Source of the DNA: a virus
Virus record (IMG/VR): IMGVR_UViG_3300021962_000008
Coordinates: 1 to 40,089 of that record
DNA length: 40,089 bases
Strand: one strand, 5' to 3'
Shown here: positions 20,768 to 28,476 of the stretch, one piece after another
Position numbering within the stretch: position 1 is the first letter of the stretch
Layout: every line of letters starts with the position of its first letter
The notes under the pieces: generated by a model
What the model saw: the letters and a program-made list of their open reading frames with translations, nothing else
Databases searched by the model: none
What the model was told of the DNA's origin: nothing
Translations under genes and position numbers: made by a program

Positions 20768-21002
20768 ACCATTCCCGCCAATCTTCGCTGCCTTTTTTGC
20801 GATTGCAATTTTGACACGCTGGCACCAAATTTGCAGCGATAGTAGCACCGCCCTTATGGCGTGGTTTGACGTGATCCAAGGTGTCGGCTACTGCATCGCA
20901 ATAGGCGCATTGATGGCTCCATGCTTCAAAGATTTGTTGCCTGAACTGATGCTTTGCATTGCGTTTGTGGATAAGGTTTGAGCCGTCAATCAAGTGATCC
21001 AC
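20703..21002 (-). CDS. HNH endonuclease
   Basis: A GTG at 21002, 17 nt inside the upstream gene, gives 99 residues; the frame is open to 21053. The HNH/zinc core is HQCAYCDAVADTLDHVKPRH followed by GGATIAANLVPACQNCNRKK: two C-x-x-C pairs bind structural zinc, and D-H-x-x-P plus N-x-x-x-x-C form the active site. KKGSEDWREWFSRQ is the usual tail of this phage/cyanobacterial family. It may be a mobile nuclease or a packaging-type HNH. Its place at the end of the late block, far from the terminase, favours mobility. Confidence 0.85.
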   Translation of the reverse strand: MDHLIDGSNLIHKRNAKHQFRQQIFEAWSHQCAYCDAVADTLDHVKPRHKGGATIAANLVPACQNCNRKKGSEDWREWFSRQNSWSVERVLKIQDWLLD

Positions 21003-21168
21003 GCAGTTCCGGTATCGGTAGCACCTGGACACTGAGGCCCAGGATGTGGTCATTAGATGGCGCTAACTCAGTGAGCCGCGCCACGAAATTGTCCGATACC
21101 GCCTCTGGATCATCCTCTTCTGACTCCACCACGATGGTGTACTCAATCTCTAGGACGTACTGCTTCAT
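20986..21168 (-). CDS. Small acidic hypothetical protein
   Basis: The protein has 60 residues, MKQYVLEIEYTIVVESEEDD, followed by AVSDNFVARLTELAPSNDHI. The strand-helix-strand look and high acidity could suit a DNA mimic or a small binding protein, but no family is recognised. It overlaps the phosphoesterase stop by 4 nt and the HNH start by 17 nt. Confidence 0.65.
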   Translation of the reverse strand: MKQYVLEIEYTIVVESEEDDPEAVSDNFVARLTELAPSNDHILGLSVQVLPIPELRGSLD

Positions 21169-22019
21169 ACGGTTGGGCTGCAGGATACATCAACGCCGCC
21201 GCGCTTTCGTGGCTGCAGCGTCAACCAAATCCCGCCAAGGCTTTTTGGCATCACAATCCGCTCAATTGCCCAGCCGCCAGTAGCGCCAAACTCCTGCTTG
21301 TAGGTGCCGGTCTGCAAATGCCAGCGTTGCTCAATCCATGCTTTGCCGTTGGCATTGATGCGATAGCACGGATGCGCCACCATGCTGCGCTCGTGGTTGT
21401 GCCCATTGAGCACAATGTCAGCATCAGGCGCAATCTGCGAATAGCGACCGCCGCCCATGGTGCCCTTGGTGACGATGCCGCCCCATGCGCCATGGTGGAA
21501 GAATAAAGTACAAGTCCTGACGCAACCTTGCTCTTCTTGATGGAAGACAAACCGCACAAAGCCCTGATAGCCCATATGCTCGGTGACCGCACCATCGTTG
21601 CGCATCAACCGAACCATATTTTCTAACGGGTCGATTTCTTGATTGTTCAGGACTGCTGTTTCGTGGTTGCCGTCGCCCATCATCAGAATCATGTCGCCAT
21701 AAGGCTTAAGCAGATCAGCGCATTCGCGGAAGACTAGATCAAAATAATTCCCACCAAGATGCTCAGGTCTGATGTCGCCCTTGCTGCCGCGCCGATCTTT
21801 CTTGCCTTGCATCAGGCACAAGACATCACCAAAAAAAAGCGCCTTGCCATCAATGGCTCGGCACTCATCTAGATGCTGCAGAAAAAGTTTGCGGTCGCAT
21901 TTCGGATTATCCAGGTGAATATCCGATGCAAGCAAAAATGTTGAGGAATCCTTAAAGCTGTGATACGGTATGCGTATCTCAATCAGCTCTGGCGATAGCC
22001 GTGTTGCTGTTATCGCCAT
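21165..22019 (-). CDS. Calcineurin-like metallophosphoesterase
   Basis: This 284-residue enzyme has the metal-binding series of the superfamily: DIHLD (33-37), FGDV (63-66), GDGNHE (115-120), FFHHGAWGG, and GHNHE with the last His pair. A second glycine-rich loop (TMGGGRYSQIAPDADI) lies between. The substrate cannot be told from the motifs; phage members include nucleases and phosphodiesterases. It sits after the endolysin rather than with replication genes. It is full length, with no signal peptide. Confidence 0.88.
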   Translation of the reverse strand: MAITATRLSPELIEIRIPYHSFKDSSTFLLASDIHLDNPKCDRKLFLQHLDECRAIDGKALFFGDVLCLMQGKKDRRGSKGDIRPEHLGGNYFDLVFRECADLLKPYGDMILMMGDGNHETAVLNNQEIDPLENMVRLMRNDGAVTEHMGYQGFVRFVFHQEEQGCVRTCTLFFHHGAWGGIVTKGTMGGGRYSQIAPDADIVLNGHNHERSMVAHPCYRINANGKAWIEQRWHLQTGTYKQEFGATGGWAIERIVMPKSLGGIWLTLQPRKRGGVDVSCSPTV

Positions 22020-22046
22020 GCCGTCGGTAGCGGCTGCTACGTCATT

Positions 22047-22643
22047 CTAATAGTCCCATCTCACATTGGGCCTACCTTTTCGTATCCCAAGATGCACAAA
22101 CCCCTTTGGCGCGCCGTAGCCAAGGCTATAGGGCCAGTTCTTATCGCACCAATCCTGCACTTCATTGATGTCAGCGCCGCTGATATAAAAGTCAACTGCA
22201 CCGCACCCCTTTTGATATAAGTGTTCCGAGCTGCTAGCGCCACCAACCTGCAAATTGATGGCAGGTGGCCTGTAGCCACTTGTAATCACGACTGGTTTGC
22301 CGCCAAAAGCCTTGCGCGCACGTTCCATGAACTCGGCAAGTTCAGCGGCAATGTCGATCTGATCCTGCCTTGTAAAGCGCCGCGCTTCTTGATTAAGTGC
22401 AAATTCACCGAGCGTGATGTGCGGTGTAAGGCGGCTGCTGAATGGACTGCCGGGTGACAGCTTTGCGGGTTCTTGTTGCTTGCCGGCTTGGCTCCATGTT
22501 TTAAACCATGCCTGATCTCTATTAAAGAGATCTGGCACTCGCTTTAATAGCTCGGCCTCCAATTCAACGATGGCCGCCATCTGGTGCGGCGATCCGTGCT
22601 TGTAGTACCTAAACAGGTCTGATGGCTTTACTGGCGTTCCCAT
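22047..22643 (-). CDS. Endolysin, peptidase M15 (D-Ala-D-Ala carboxypeptidase-like)
   Basis: This 198-residue cell-wall peptidase acts in lysis. The zinc ligands of the M15A family are clear: SSEHLYQKGCGAVDFYI with H141 and D151, and GFVHLGIR with H184. VITSGYRPPAINLQVGGASS precedes them, as in other members. The N-terminal 75 residues (MGTPVKPSDLFRYYKHGSPH) may bind the wall. There is no signal peptide, so export should depend on the holin. It lies just after the holin-like gene; the holin frameshift extension ends 16 nt inside it. Confidence 0.9.
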   Translation of the reverse strand: MGTPVKPSDLFRYYKHGSPHQMAAIVELEAELLKRVPDLFNRDQAWFKTWSQAGKQQEPAKLSPGSPFSSRLTPHITLGEFALNQEARRFTRQDQIDIAAELAEFMERARKAFGGKPVVITSGYRPPAINLQVGGASSSEHLYQKGCGAVDFYISGADINEVQDWCDKNWPYSLGYGAPKGFVHLGIRKGRPNVRWDY

Positions 22644-22968
22644 GGCGCATGAATGCTGATAGGGCCGCCTAGCAGTCGGCTTTCGCCAGTCTGCAAGGCA
22701 TCGTCAATTGGATGATGCACAATGATTGGCTCTGGATCCTTGGGCTGCGCTGCGTGCCATTCGGCCTCAGCCCGATCTAGCTTGGTTGGCAGGGTTAGTT
22801 CAAACCACCACTGACGCCAGCCAACCTCTAGCGCTTTTTTGCTTTGAGCAGATTCAAGATCTGAAACACAAGCTGGATGACGCCATTGCTTTTGAGCGGG
22901 CTAAGTGCGATCAGCTCAGATGCAGCAGCAACGATGATCCAGAAGGCGGGGTGGGAAAGGAAGTCCAC
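22628..22968 (-). CDS. Candidate -1 frameshift product: holin-like protein with C-terminal extension
   Basis: Translation starts at the GTG at 22968, slips back one base on A AAA AAG (22840-22834) and continues in the -1 frame to TAA at 22630-22628. The product has 113 residues: 45 from the small membrane protein plus 68 new ones (ALEVGWRQWWFELTLPTKLD, EPIIVHHPIDDALQTG, LLGGPISIHAPWERQ). The extension has no ATG, GTG or TTG between its upstream in-frame stops and its first 35 codons, yet it looks like a real protein and fills the gap up to the endolysin. The extended form could tune lysis timing, in the way of a holin/antiholin pair. Confidence 0.72.
22784..22840 (-). promoter_or_regulatory. 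Programmed -1 frameshift signal (A AAA AAG plus stem-loop)
   Basis: On the leftward strand the zero frame reads GCA AAA AAG CGC TAG, so the heptamer A AAA AAG (22840-22834) is in the correct phase. After a 7-nt spacer (22833-22827), GGTTGGC (22826-22820) can pair with GCCAACC (22790-22784). An inner GGTT/AACC pair (22806-22803 with 22796-22793) has a 6-nt loop. Spacing and phase fit known bacterial -1 signals. Confidence 0.75.
22828..22968 (-). CDS. Holin-like small membrane protein, zero-frame product
   Basis: A GTG start at 22968, four bases after the upstream stop, gives 46 residues (MDFLSHPAFWIIVAAASELI, ALSPLKSNGVIQLVFQILNL). One clear membrane helix (8-22) and a second, shorter hydrophobic stretch (29-41) are followed by a basic tail (LLKAKKR), a common holin layout. 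It lies between a membrane-anchored coiled-coil protein and the endolysin. The frame ends just after a slippery heptamer. Confidence 0.72.
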   Translation of the reverse strand: MDFLSHPAFWIIVAAASELIALSPLKSNGVIQLVFQILNLLKAKKR

Positions 22969-22971
22969 GGC

Positions 22972-23220
22972 TTAGCGATGTGGGCGTGCTTCCAGCGTAG
23001 CGACACGCTGCTCAACTCCACTAATGCGTTGAAATGTCTCGCGGCGATCTTCTTTGATGTCAACATGCAGCACCTCTAGCTGCGTGGCAATGTGCTCTAC
23101 AGCAGCGGTCAACCTAATAACAGCATCACGCGCTTCGTCGTTGCGTTTGCTGAAGCCCATAGCTCCCATCGCCGCAACGCTGATGGACGCCCCAGCAATA
23201 GCAGCGATGACCTCGATCAT
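22972..23220 (-). CDS. Membrane-anchored coiled-coil protein (Rz/spanin- or holin-like)
   Basis: The protein has 82 residues. An N-terminal hydrophobic helix (MIEVIAAIAGASISVAAMGA, 1-20) is followed by a long charged helix (AVIRLTAAVEHIATQLEVLH, DRRETFQRISGVEQRVATLE) with heptad spacing. This layout suits an inner-membrane spanin (Rz-like) or a holin accessory. It immediately precedes the holin-like gene in the lysis cassette. The assignment rests on topology and context, not a family motif. Confidence 0.68.
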   Translation of the reverse strand: MIEVIAAIAGASISVAAMGAMGFSKRNDEARDAVIRLTAAVEHIATQLEVLHVDIKEDRRETFQRISGVEQRVATLEARPHR

Positions 23221-23229
23221 GGCTCCAGT

Positions 23230-23367
23230 TTATCGACCTTGGCCACGCAAAGGCTTTTTGCCTCGACGGCGTGGACGTGAATGTTGCCCAAAGCCTTGCC
23301 GGGTTGACTTGGGCGGTCCCGGTTGATGCTCAATTCGGGCAGCACCTTGCTTGCTCTTAACCGCCAT
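23230..23367 (-). CDS. Small basic protein of cyanophage type
   Basis: This is a short frame of 45 residues: MAVKSKQGAARIEHQPGPPK, STRQGFGQHSRPRRRGKKPL. The block H-x-P-G-P-P-K-S-T-R-Q-G followed by a P-R-R-R-G-K-K tail is familiar to me from small cyanophage proteins of unknown function. The ATG shares base 23367 with the stop of the upstream gene (TGATG), supporting coupled translation. It could bind nucleic acid given its charge. Confidence 0.7.
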   Translation of the reverse strand: MAVKSKQGAARIEHQPGPPKSTRQGFGQHSRPRRRGKKPLRGQGR

Positions 23368-23858
23368 CAGCCCTCCTCGCTATCGACAGCAACAGGAGCA
23401 TTGGGGTCACTGGGCCAAGCGGAATAATCAGCACCAGTAACGTAGGCAGCCAAACCGGCGGTGTCGGTGGTCTGTTGGATCTCGAACACTTTGCTGCCGG
23501 CAGCCAATCGTACGGTTTCGCGCCAGGTGCGCCAGTCAGCAGGCACGGCGATACCGTTGTCCGCTTCGCGAATCACCATCCAGTCGCTTGGCGTCAGCAA
23601 CGTGCCGGCGGTGGTACGGGTCTGGTTAGTCCACTGCTCGACGAGTTGGGCGTGATCTTTCGGGATGAGGGCGCCGTCGGCGTCGTAGCCCCAGTAAAAA
23701 CGCTGATCGTACGGTTTCGGATCAGGCACCTCGGTGATGCCAGCAGCTTCGCGTTCTTCCACGCTGGCAAGCCTGAGCCAGTTGGCCGGGCGCTGGATGT
23801 CGTTGATGTCGATGAACGCCACGTCCGGCGACAGTGGCGCGTTGCGGAGGATGAACAT
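23367..23858 (-). CDS. Tail fibre assembly-like protein
   Basis: The protein has 163 residues. The central part (PSDWMVIREADNGIAVPADW, RTWRETVRLA) resembles phage tail-fibre assembly/DUF4376-type proteins, where a P-S-D-W-x-x-x-R-x-x-D block is followed by W-x-x-W-R-x-x-V. The N-terminus (MFILRNAPLSPDVAFIDIND) would be the attachment part. It lies directly after the large tail fibre gene, the common place for an assembly helper. A structural fibre tip is an alternative. Confidence 0.62.
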   Translation of the reverse strand: MFILRNAPLSPDVAFIDINDIQRPANWLRLASVEEREAAGITEVPDPKPYDQRFYWGYDADGALIPKDHAQLVEQWTNQTRTTAGTLLTPSDWMVIREADNGIAVPADWRTWRETVRLAAGSKVFEIQQTTDTAGLAAYVTGADYSAWPSDPNAPVAVDSEEG

Positions 23859-23911
23859 GGCAGGAGGTCCGGTTGGTTACATGGGGCTAGGCCCAGAAGT
23901 CGTGTTCACTA

Positions 23912-26350
23912 CTAGCGGGCGCGGCTGTAAGCGAAAGGCGATTCAGCGAAGGCTGCCCACACGTATGTGCCACCATTTGCGTTTGTTTCGGAACCGCCGG
24001 CATCTTTTATTTTGAATCCATTGCTCAAAATATCAATATCAGCTTGAGTGCTTTCAGCATTAGACAAGTTTGCAAACAAACCGGAGTTTGCCGTATTGTA
24101 AGAGTTTCTAGCCGAGTCACGCATATTCCAATTGGTTCCACTCGTGTCAGATCGCTTGATTAACAACCACCTTGGCCTAAACCCGGTATAAACAAACGGC
24201 CCATCTGTGCTGCCATTGCCTGTATAAGAGCCGAAACTAGAGTACCCGGCTACTGGGGCGAAGCAGTAGGCAACAAATGTGCCGCCGTTTCCGTTCATGC
24301 TCGTTTCAGTGCCGAGCGTAAACACGGTTGAAGTAGGTGACGTGTTATTCCACGCGGCCGAAGTGGTTGAAATGGCAGCAGTTGTGTTTAACCCTTCGAA
24401 TACTTTTGTCCATCCTTGGGATCCATGTCCAACAAACCAGTTGACAGCACTATTGCGGCGCTTAATGATGATCATGCCGTTGGCAAGATTAACTAGTCCG
24501 CCGTGACCGACAGTAGCTCCACCTGTCCCATTACCCGTATAAGTAACAATCGAGAACCCCGCACTGGCATTCGCCCTCACACTAGAAGTGATGGAGCCTT
24601 GTGTGTTCGTGACGGTGGAGCTGCCGGCGTCCCAGGTCCAGGCGACGTAGGAGCTACCGCTACCATTCACCTCATTGGTATTACCAACGGAAAAGCCATT
24701 GGAGTTAAACGAGGTCAAGGTTTGGGCGTTAGTCGCCTCTGCGTTGGTTGAGTTGCTAAACAGGCGAGTGGTTGCGCCAACAATCGTATTGAACAGAGCG
24801 TGCCAATCAGTGCCGTTGCGCTGCTTGATCCACACAAGATCAGGGCTAAATCCGCCAGGCAAGGTGATGCTCTGAGAGCTGCCATTGCCTGTCCACAAAA
24901 CCGTATCGAAAACCGTCGAAGGCTTTGTGACTACTGGGGCGGGCAGGTTTGCCGTGCAAAGCGCCTTGAAGCCGCTGGGGGCGGTGTAGGCGAAGGGACG
25001 TTGGCCGAAGTTGAACGAGCCACTGTAACCCTCAGAGTTGTTACCTTGCCCGAAGTAATAAGAATCCGCAGGGATACCAGTGAAGGCTGTTCCCTGACTT
25101 ACGCCATTCTTGTAATAGGTCAATGTACCAGCATCAGTATCAAATGCGAGTCCGATAACGTCCCCAATGCTTCCATATGTAGCGCCGTAGCTTGAACCCG
25201 AGCCGTTGTTGTATTTCAAACCATTTGCCGCATAGCCATAGGATTTTGAAGTAGAGCCAAAATAGTTCGATGATGGCGACTCAGATGCGCTTGCGATTCC
25301 AATAACCATCGCAGCATTTGTGGCATTAACGGTATGCTCTATATACCACTTTCCACTTGAAACATAAATTGTGGATATGCAGCGGTTGTTGGTGCTGGTG
25401 CTGGCCTGCGAATAATCTAGATTACCATTTGAAAGGTTAATGCTGGTGCCTTTGTTTAGCGGATTTAAAGTCGCATAATTCCCCCTCACCTGCCCGCCAC
25501 TTCCCGTATCAACCTCGCTGCCATTAGTGGGAACGTCTACGAGGGAATCGTTGCCTGCACCAGACGACACGCTGAAGTTTGTGGGCGTCCAGTTGTTGCC
25601 GCCCGCTGCGTCTTTACCGAGCGTGGTGGCCGTGGCTGCGGAGTTGTCGCTGAAATCCAGGCGGAAACCGTTGGTGCCGTAGGTGCCGGTGTACGCCTTG
25701 GGCATCCACACGCCGGTGGTGGCGGAGAACTCGCCGAAGCTGGTGGGGTCTAACGCTTGGCCGTCGATGAAGTGGATGTCGGCGAGGAGGCCGTTGAAGT
25801 AGTTTGCGTATGAGGTGGTAAAGTCAACACCAATGTTTGTATTTCTGCCGCTGATGAATGTTGTTGGCTGATACCCTTGGGTTGGCCACGAGGCGCTAGA
25901 AGTAGCCGTAACACGAGTGCCATTCACGTAAAGCCTAATGCGATCTGAGTTGGTCGCATTATCAGTATCAATGACAATGACGACGTGATACCAAGACGAA
26001 GGATCGCGGAAAGAAGGGGCAAACGTGACGCCGAAGTCAGACGCGCCCCCTAGGCTCATTGACAATTTACGCCCGTTCGCTTCGCTTAGAAAGTTCCAAT
26101 ACAGAGCATACGGCCCCACGTTGTCATAGCAACTAAGGACAGTATTGGATCCCTGCGTGCCTGCTGAGTTCCTGCAATCCAGTTTCATCCAGAAAGCGTA
26201 TGTTGAAGCTTTCCTGTTTGTAGAGGAGGCACTAGGCGTCCTGGACAAGTAGGCACTGTCACTACTGTTGAAGCGAAGGCTTCTGGAGACCTGGTATTGC
26301 GTTACGGCACTGCGCAGCAATAGTGGATTGGCCGAACCGGGGACAATCAT
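23912..26350 (-). CDS. Large tail fibre / receptor-binding protein (LamG plus SPRY-like)
   Basis: The protein has 812 residues. An N-terminal concanavalin/LamG-like domain (about 25-215) includes TYAFWMKLDCRN, SWYHVVIVIDTDNATNSDRI and GLLADIHFIDGQALDPTSFG. A SPRY-like domain (about 325-455) has GKWYIEHTVN, GDVIGLAFDTDAGTLTYYKN and GVSQGTAFTG. After that come two or three related blocks with the pattern SYTGNGSTDGPFVYTGFRPRW, WLLIKRSDTSGTNW or KQRNGTDWHAL, and GGTYVWAAFAESPF. These are sugar- or protein-binding modules, so host recognition is likely. It is Ser/Thr/Asn/Gly-rich and AT-richer than its neighbours. The start overlaps the upstream stop. Confidence 0.82.
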   Translation of the reverse strand: MIVPGSANPLLLRSAVTQYQVSRSLRFNSSDSAYLSRTPSASSTNRKASTYAFWMKLDCRNSAGTQGSNTVLSCYDNVGPYALYWNFLSEANGRKLSMSLGGASDFGVTFAPSFRDPSSWYHVVIVIDTDNATNSDRIRLYVNGTRVTATSSASWPTQGYQPTTFISGRNTNIGVDFTTSYANYFNGLLADIHFIDGQALDPTSFGEFSATTGVWMPKAYTGTYGTNGFRLDFSDNSAATATTLGKDAAGGNNWTPTNFSVSSGAGNDSLVDVPTNGSEVDTGSGGQVRGNYATLNPLNKGTSINLSNGNLDYSQASTSTNNRCISTIYVSSGKWYIEHTVNATNAAMVIGIASASESPSSNYFGSTSKSYGYAANGLKYNNGSGSSYGATYGSIGDVIGLAFDTDAGTLTYYKNGVSQGTAFTGIPADSYYFGQGNNSEGYSGSFNFGQRPFAYTAPSGFKALCTANLPAPVVTKPSTVFDTVLWTGNGSSQSITLPGGFSPDLVWIKQRNGTDWHALFNTIVGATTRLFSNSTNAEATNAQTLTSFNSNGFSVGNTNEVNGSGSSYVAWTWDAGSSTVTNTQGSITSSVRANASAGFSIVTYTGNGTGGATVGHGGLVNLANGMIIIKRRNSAVNWFVGHGSQGWTKVFEGLNTTAAISTTSAAWNNTSPTSTVFTLGTETSMNGNGGTFVAYCFAPVAGYSSFGSYTGNGSTDGPFVYTGFRPRWLLIKRSDTSGTNWNMRDSARNSYNTANSGLFANLSNAESTQADIDILSNGFKIKDAGGSETNANGGTYVWAAFAESPFAYSRAR

Positions 26351-27585
26351 CAGGTGACGTTGGTAAGCAGTTGTGCGGTAATCCGGCTGGCGCTTTCGAC
26401 GTAATACACCAGCACTGAAACGCTGCTAAGGCCGGTGCTCATCGTTGGCGTGCCGCCGGAGAATTTCCAGTTGCTGCCGTAAGACACAGTGTAAGCAGTG
26501 CCACTGCCCTGCGTAATCACAATGGCGCCACTTTGCCCGGCCGTCTGATTGCTGGGGTTTGCAATCGTCAGCGAGTGCGCCAGCGTGAGGCTGAAATTGT
26601 TGGCAACAGCAAAATCTGGGGTCACCGTTGTAGCACTGGTAAGTGCCGAGACTGTGCCGCGCTGAGCAGCAGTAAACGTCTGAACCGTGGCCAATGCCGC
26701 AAAGGCAGCCCAGCTCAGTGTTCCGGTGCCGTTGGTGCTGAGGGCTTGACCGCTACTGCCATCAGCGCTGGGCAGAGTCCATGTGACATTGCTGCTAACT
26801 GTCGCTGGGGCCTGGAATGCGACCCAGTTGCTGCTGTCGCTGTCGGCAAACCGCAGGTCTGACTGCGCATTAAGCGTGATATCGCCGCCGACGGTTAAAC
26901 CGCTAAGGGTGCCAACGCTGGTAAGGCTGCTGCTGACAACACCACTGCCGAGACTGGTCGCATCCAGCACTTTGGTGCCATTGATGCGGTATTCCTTGCC
27001 GCTAGCAATGCTGACGTGTTCGCTCAGTGTCCACGCATCGGTGCTGTCGATCCAGGTGATGGTCTTATCTGTTGCGCCCTTGAGCGTGATGCCGCCACCG
27101 TCGGCGGTGGAATCGGAAGGCGTGGTTACATCACCGAGGATGACGTTTTTGTCCTCGACTACCAGATTGGTGGTGTTGATGTTGGTTGTCGTGCCGTTGA
27201 CTGTTAGGTCGCCGGTGATGGTGACCGAGCTGTCAAACGTTGCCGCACCAGTGACATCCAGCGTGCCAGGGATGTCGATGTTGCTGGCCCATTCGACATC
27301 GGTGCCATTGGCAGCGGTCTGCAGCAGTTGGCGGGCAGAACCATCGGCCAGTTTGCTGACGGCAATCTCGGCCGTAGCGCTGATGTCGGCGTTGGTGATC
27401 TGGGCGCCAAAAGGCTGGTAGGCAAGGCTGCTCCAAGCAGTGCTGCCGTTGCCGATCTTGATTTTGCCGGTATCGGTCTCGCGGCCCAGTTCGTTGGCCA
27501 GCAAGACTGGATTATTGGCAGTCCAATTTGCTGCAGTGTCGGCACGCAACTGCAGGCGGACTTGGACTGTGGTTGCGCTTGTCAT
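26350..27585 (-). CDS. Tail fibre protein with Mtd_N-like N-terminus
   Basis: The protein has 411 residues. The first 60 (LQLRADTAANWTANNPVLLA, ELGRETDTGKIKIGNGSTAW) match the tail-attachment domain named after the N-terminus of the major tropism determinant. The middle is a repetitive beta-helix-like shaft (TGDLTVNGTTTNINTTNLVV, then EDKNVILGDVTTPSDSTADG). The C-terminal 120 residues form a globular tip rich in Ser/Thr. I see no reverse transcriptase or template repeat nearby, so no diversity-generating system. It overlaps the next tail gene by 4 nt. Confidence 0.8.
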   Translation of the reverse strand: MTSATTVQVRLQLRADTAANWTANNPVLLANELGRETDTGKIKIGNGSTAWSSLAYQPFGAQITNADISATAEIAVSKLADGSARQLLQTAANGTDVEWASNIDIPGTLDVTGAATFDSSVTITGDLTVNGTTTNINTTNLVVEDKNVILGDVTTPSDSTADGGGITLKGATDKTITWIDSTDAWTLSEHVSIASGKEYRINGTKVLDATSLGSGVVSSSLTSVGTLSGLTVGGDITLNAQSDLRFADSDSSNWVAFQAPATVSSNVTWTLPSADGSSGQALSTNGTGTLSWAAFAALATVQTFTAAQRGTVSALTSATTVTPDFAVANNFSLTLAHSLTIANPSNQTAGQSGAIVITQGSGTAYTVSYGSNWKFSGGTPTMSTGLSSVSVLVYYVESASRITAQLLTNVT

Positions 27586-28109
27586 GAAGAAGCGGCGCCT
27601 CCGCCCTGCAAAATCAGTGTAGCTGCGGGACTGTTTGGATTTGCAGTACCAGCATTCAGAATAAACGGCGCTGTGCCTTTGAACACTAGAGTCGAGACTT
27701 CAGTCAATGGACGGTTGCTCACCGAGCCGCAATCCAAGATGTAAAGCAGGTTTGTGCCAGCGGTAATCCGTAAGACAATCTCGACGTTGTAATACAGACC
27801 CATGTGCGCTTCAGCCGGTGGCGCGGCATAGCGATAGGTCGAGTCGCTGGCAACAGCGGCATAACGACCCCAGACAATGCTGGGCACGGTGAAATAGGCA
27901 TGTGTGCCACCGCTTTCGACATAGTGCTGCCGAAACTGATTGACTTGCGCTTGCGTTAGGCCGGTGTAGCTGATATTGATTGCGTGCCCATTGACCAGGC
28001 TCGAATGTCTAAATCTGACTGGGCCGCCGAACGTTGAGACCTCGCCAATGTTTAGTCGGCCCAGGTCGTAGCTGATGCGGTTAGGCGCTATGGAGGGAAA
28101 TACAGTCAT
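27582..28109 (-). CDS. Minor tail protein, paralogue of the next gene
   Basis: The protein has 175 residues. RISYDLGRLNIGEVSTFGGP, VRFRHSSLVNGHAINISYTG and VNQFRQHYVESGGTHAYFTV define a beta-rich unit that recurs in the neighbouring 122-residue protein (IRTYTPAEYPNT, VRHTNGKINTILRLAFAG, DIIAHYSFHARFASFDL). The extra 50 C-terminal residues are Gly/Ala/Ser-rich. The position between the tail tip gene and the fibre suggests a tip accessory protein. The family name is not certain. Confidence 0.65.
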   Translation of the reverse strand: MTVFPSIAPNRISYDLGRLNIGEVSTFGGPVRFRHSSLVNGHAINISYTGLTQAQVNQFRQHYVESGGTHAYFTVPSIVWGRYAAVASDSTYRYAAPPAEAHMGLYYNVEIVLRITAGTNLLYILDCGSVSNRPLTEVSTLVFKGTAPFILNAGTANPNSPAATLILQGGGAASS

Positions 28110-28474
28110 AGCGTCAACGGCAAAACCATCTCCAGCTCAACGCTAGCCGTAATCACGCCCGGCACCTCTTCAAAAGCAGGCGGGCCTACATAAATCCACT
28201 GATAGCCAGCTGGTACGGTGATACCAGAGCCAAGCAATGTTGTGGCGGTTAGATCAAACGATGCGAAGCGTGCATGGAAGCTGTAGTGAGCAATAATGTC
28301 ATCTTTTGTGTCCTGCGAAATGCCGGCAAATGCAAGGCGCAAAATAGTATTAATCTTGCCGTTGGTGTGACGCACGCCAATCTCGGCGCTATCCATTGGC
28401 GCAATAGGCGTGTTTGGGTATTCCGCTGGTGTGTAGGTGCGGATCTGCGGGTTTAGCGCGGGAAAGTCAGCCAT
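28106..28474 (-). CDS. Minor tail protein
   Basis: This 122-residue protein shares the unit described for the adjacent 175-residue protein: an R-x-Y start, a strand-helix with I-L-R-L-A-F-A-G, then D-I-I-A-H-Y and a final strand (GVITASVELEMVLPLTL). The two genes probably arose by tandem duplication. It lies two bases after the tail tip gene stop and overlaps the next gene by 4 nt. A structural role near the tail tip is inferred from position. Confidence 0.65.
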   Translation of the reverse strand: MADFPALNPQIRTYTPAEYPNTPIAPMDSAEIGVRHTNGKINTILRLAFAGISQDTKDDIIAHYSFHARFASFDLTATTLLGSGITVPAGYQWIYVGPPAFEEVPGVITASVELEMVLPLTL

Positions 28475-28476
28475 CG

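Noticed and set aside
26350-27585. Diversity-generating retroelement target, because of the Mtd_N-like domain
   Set aside because: No reverse transcriptase gene and no template/variable repeat pair was seen; the domain is common as a tail-attachment module.
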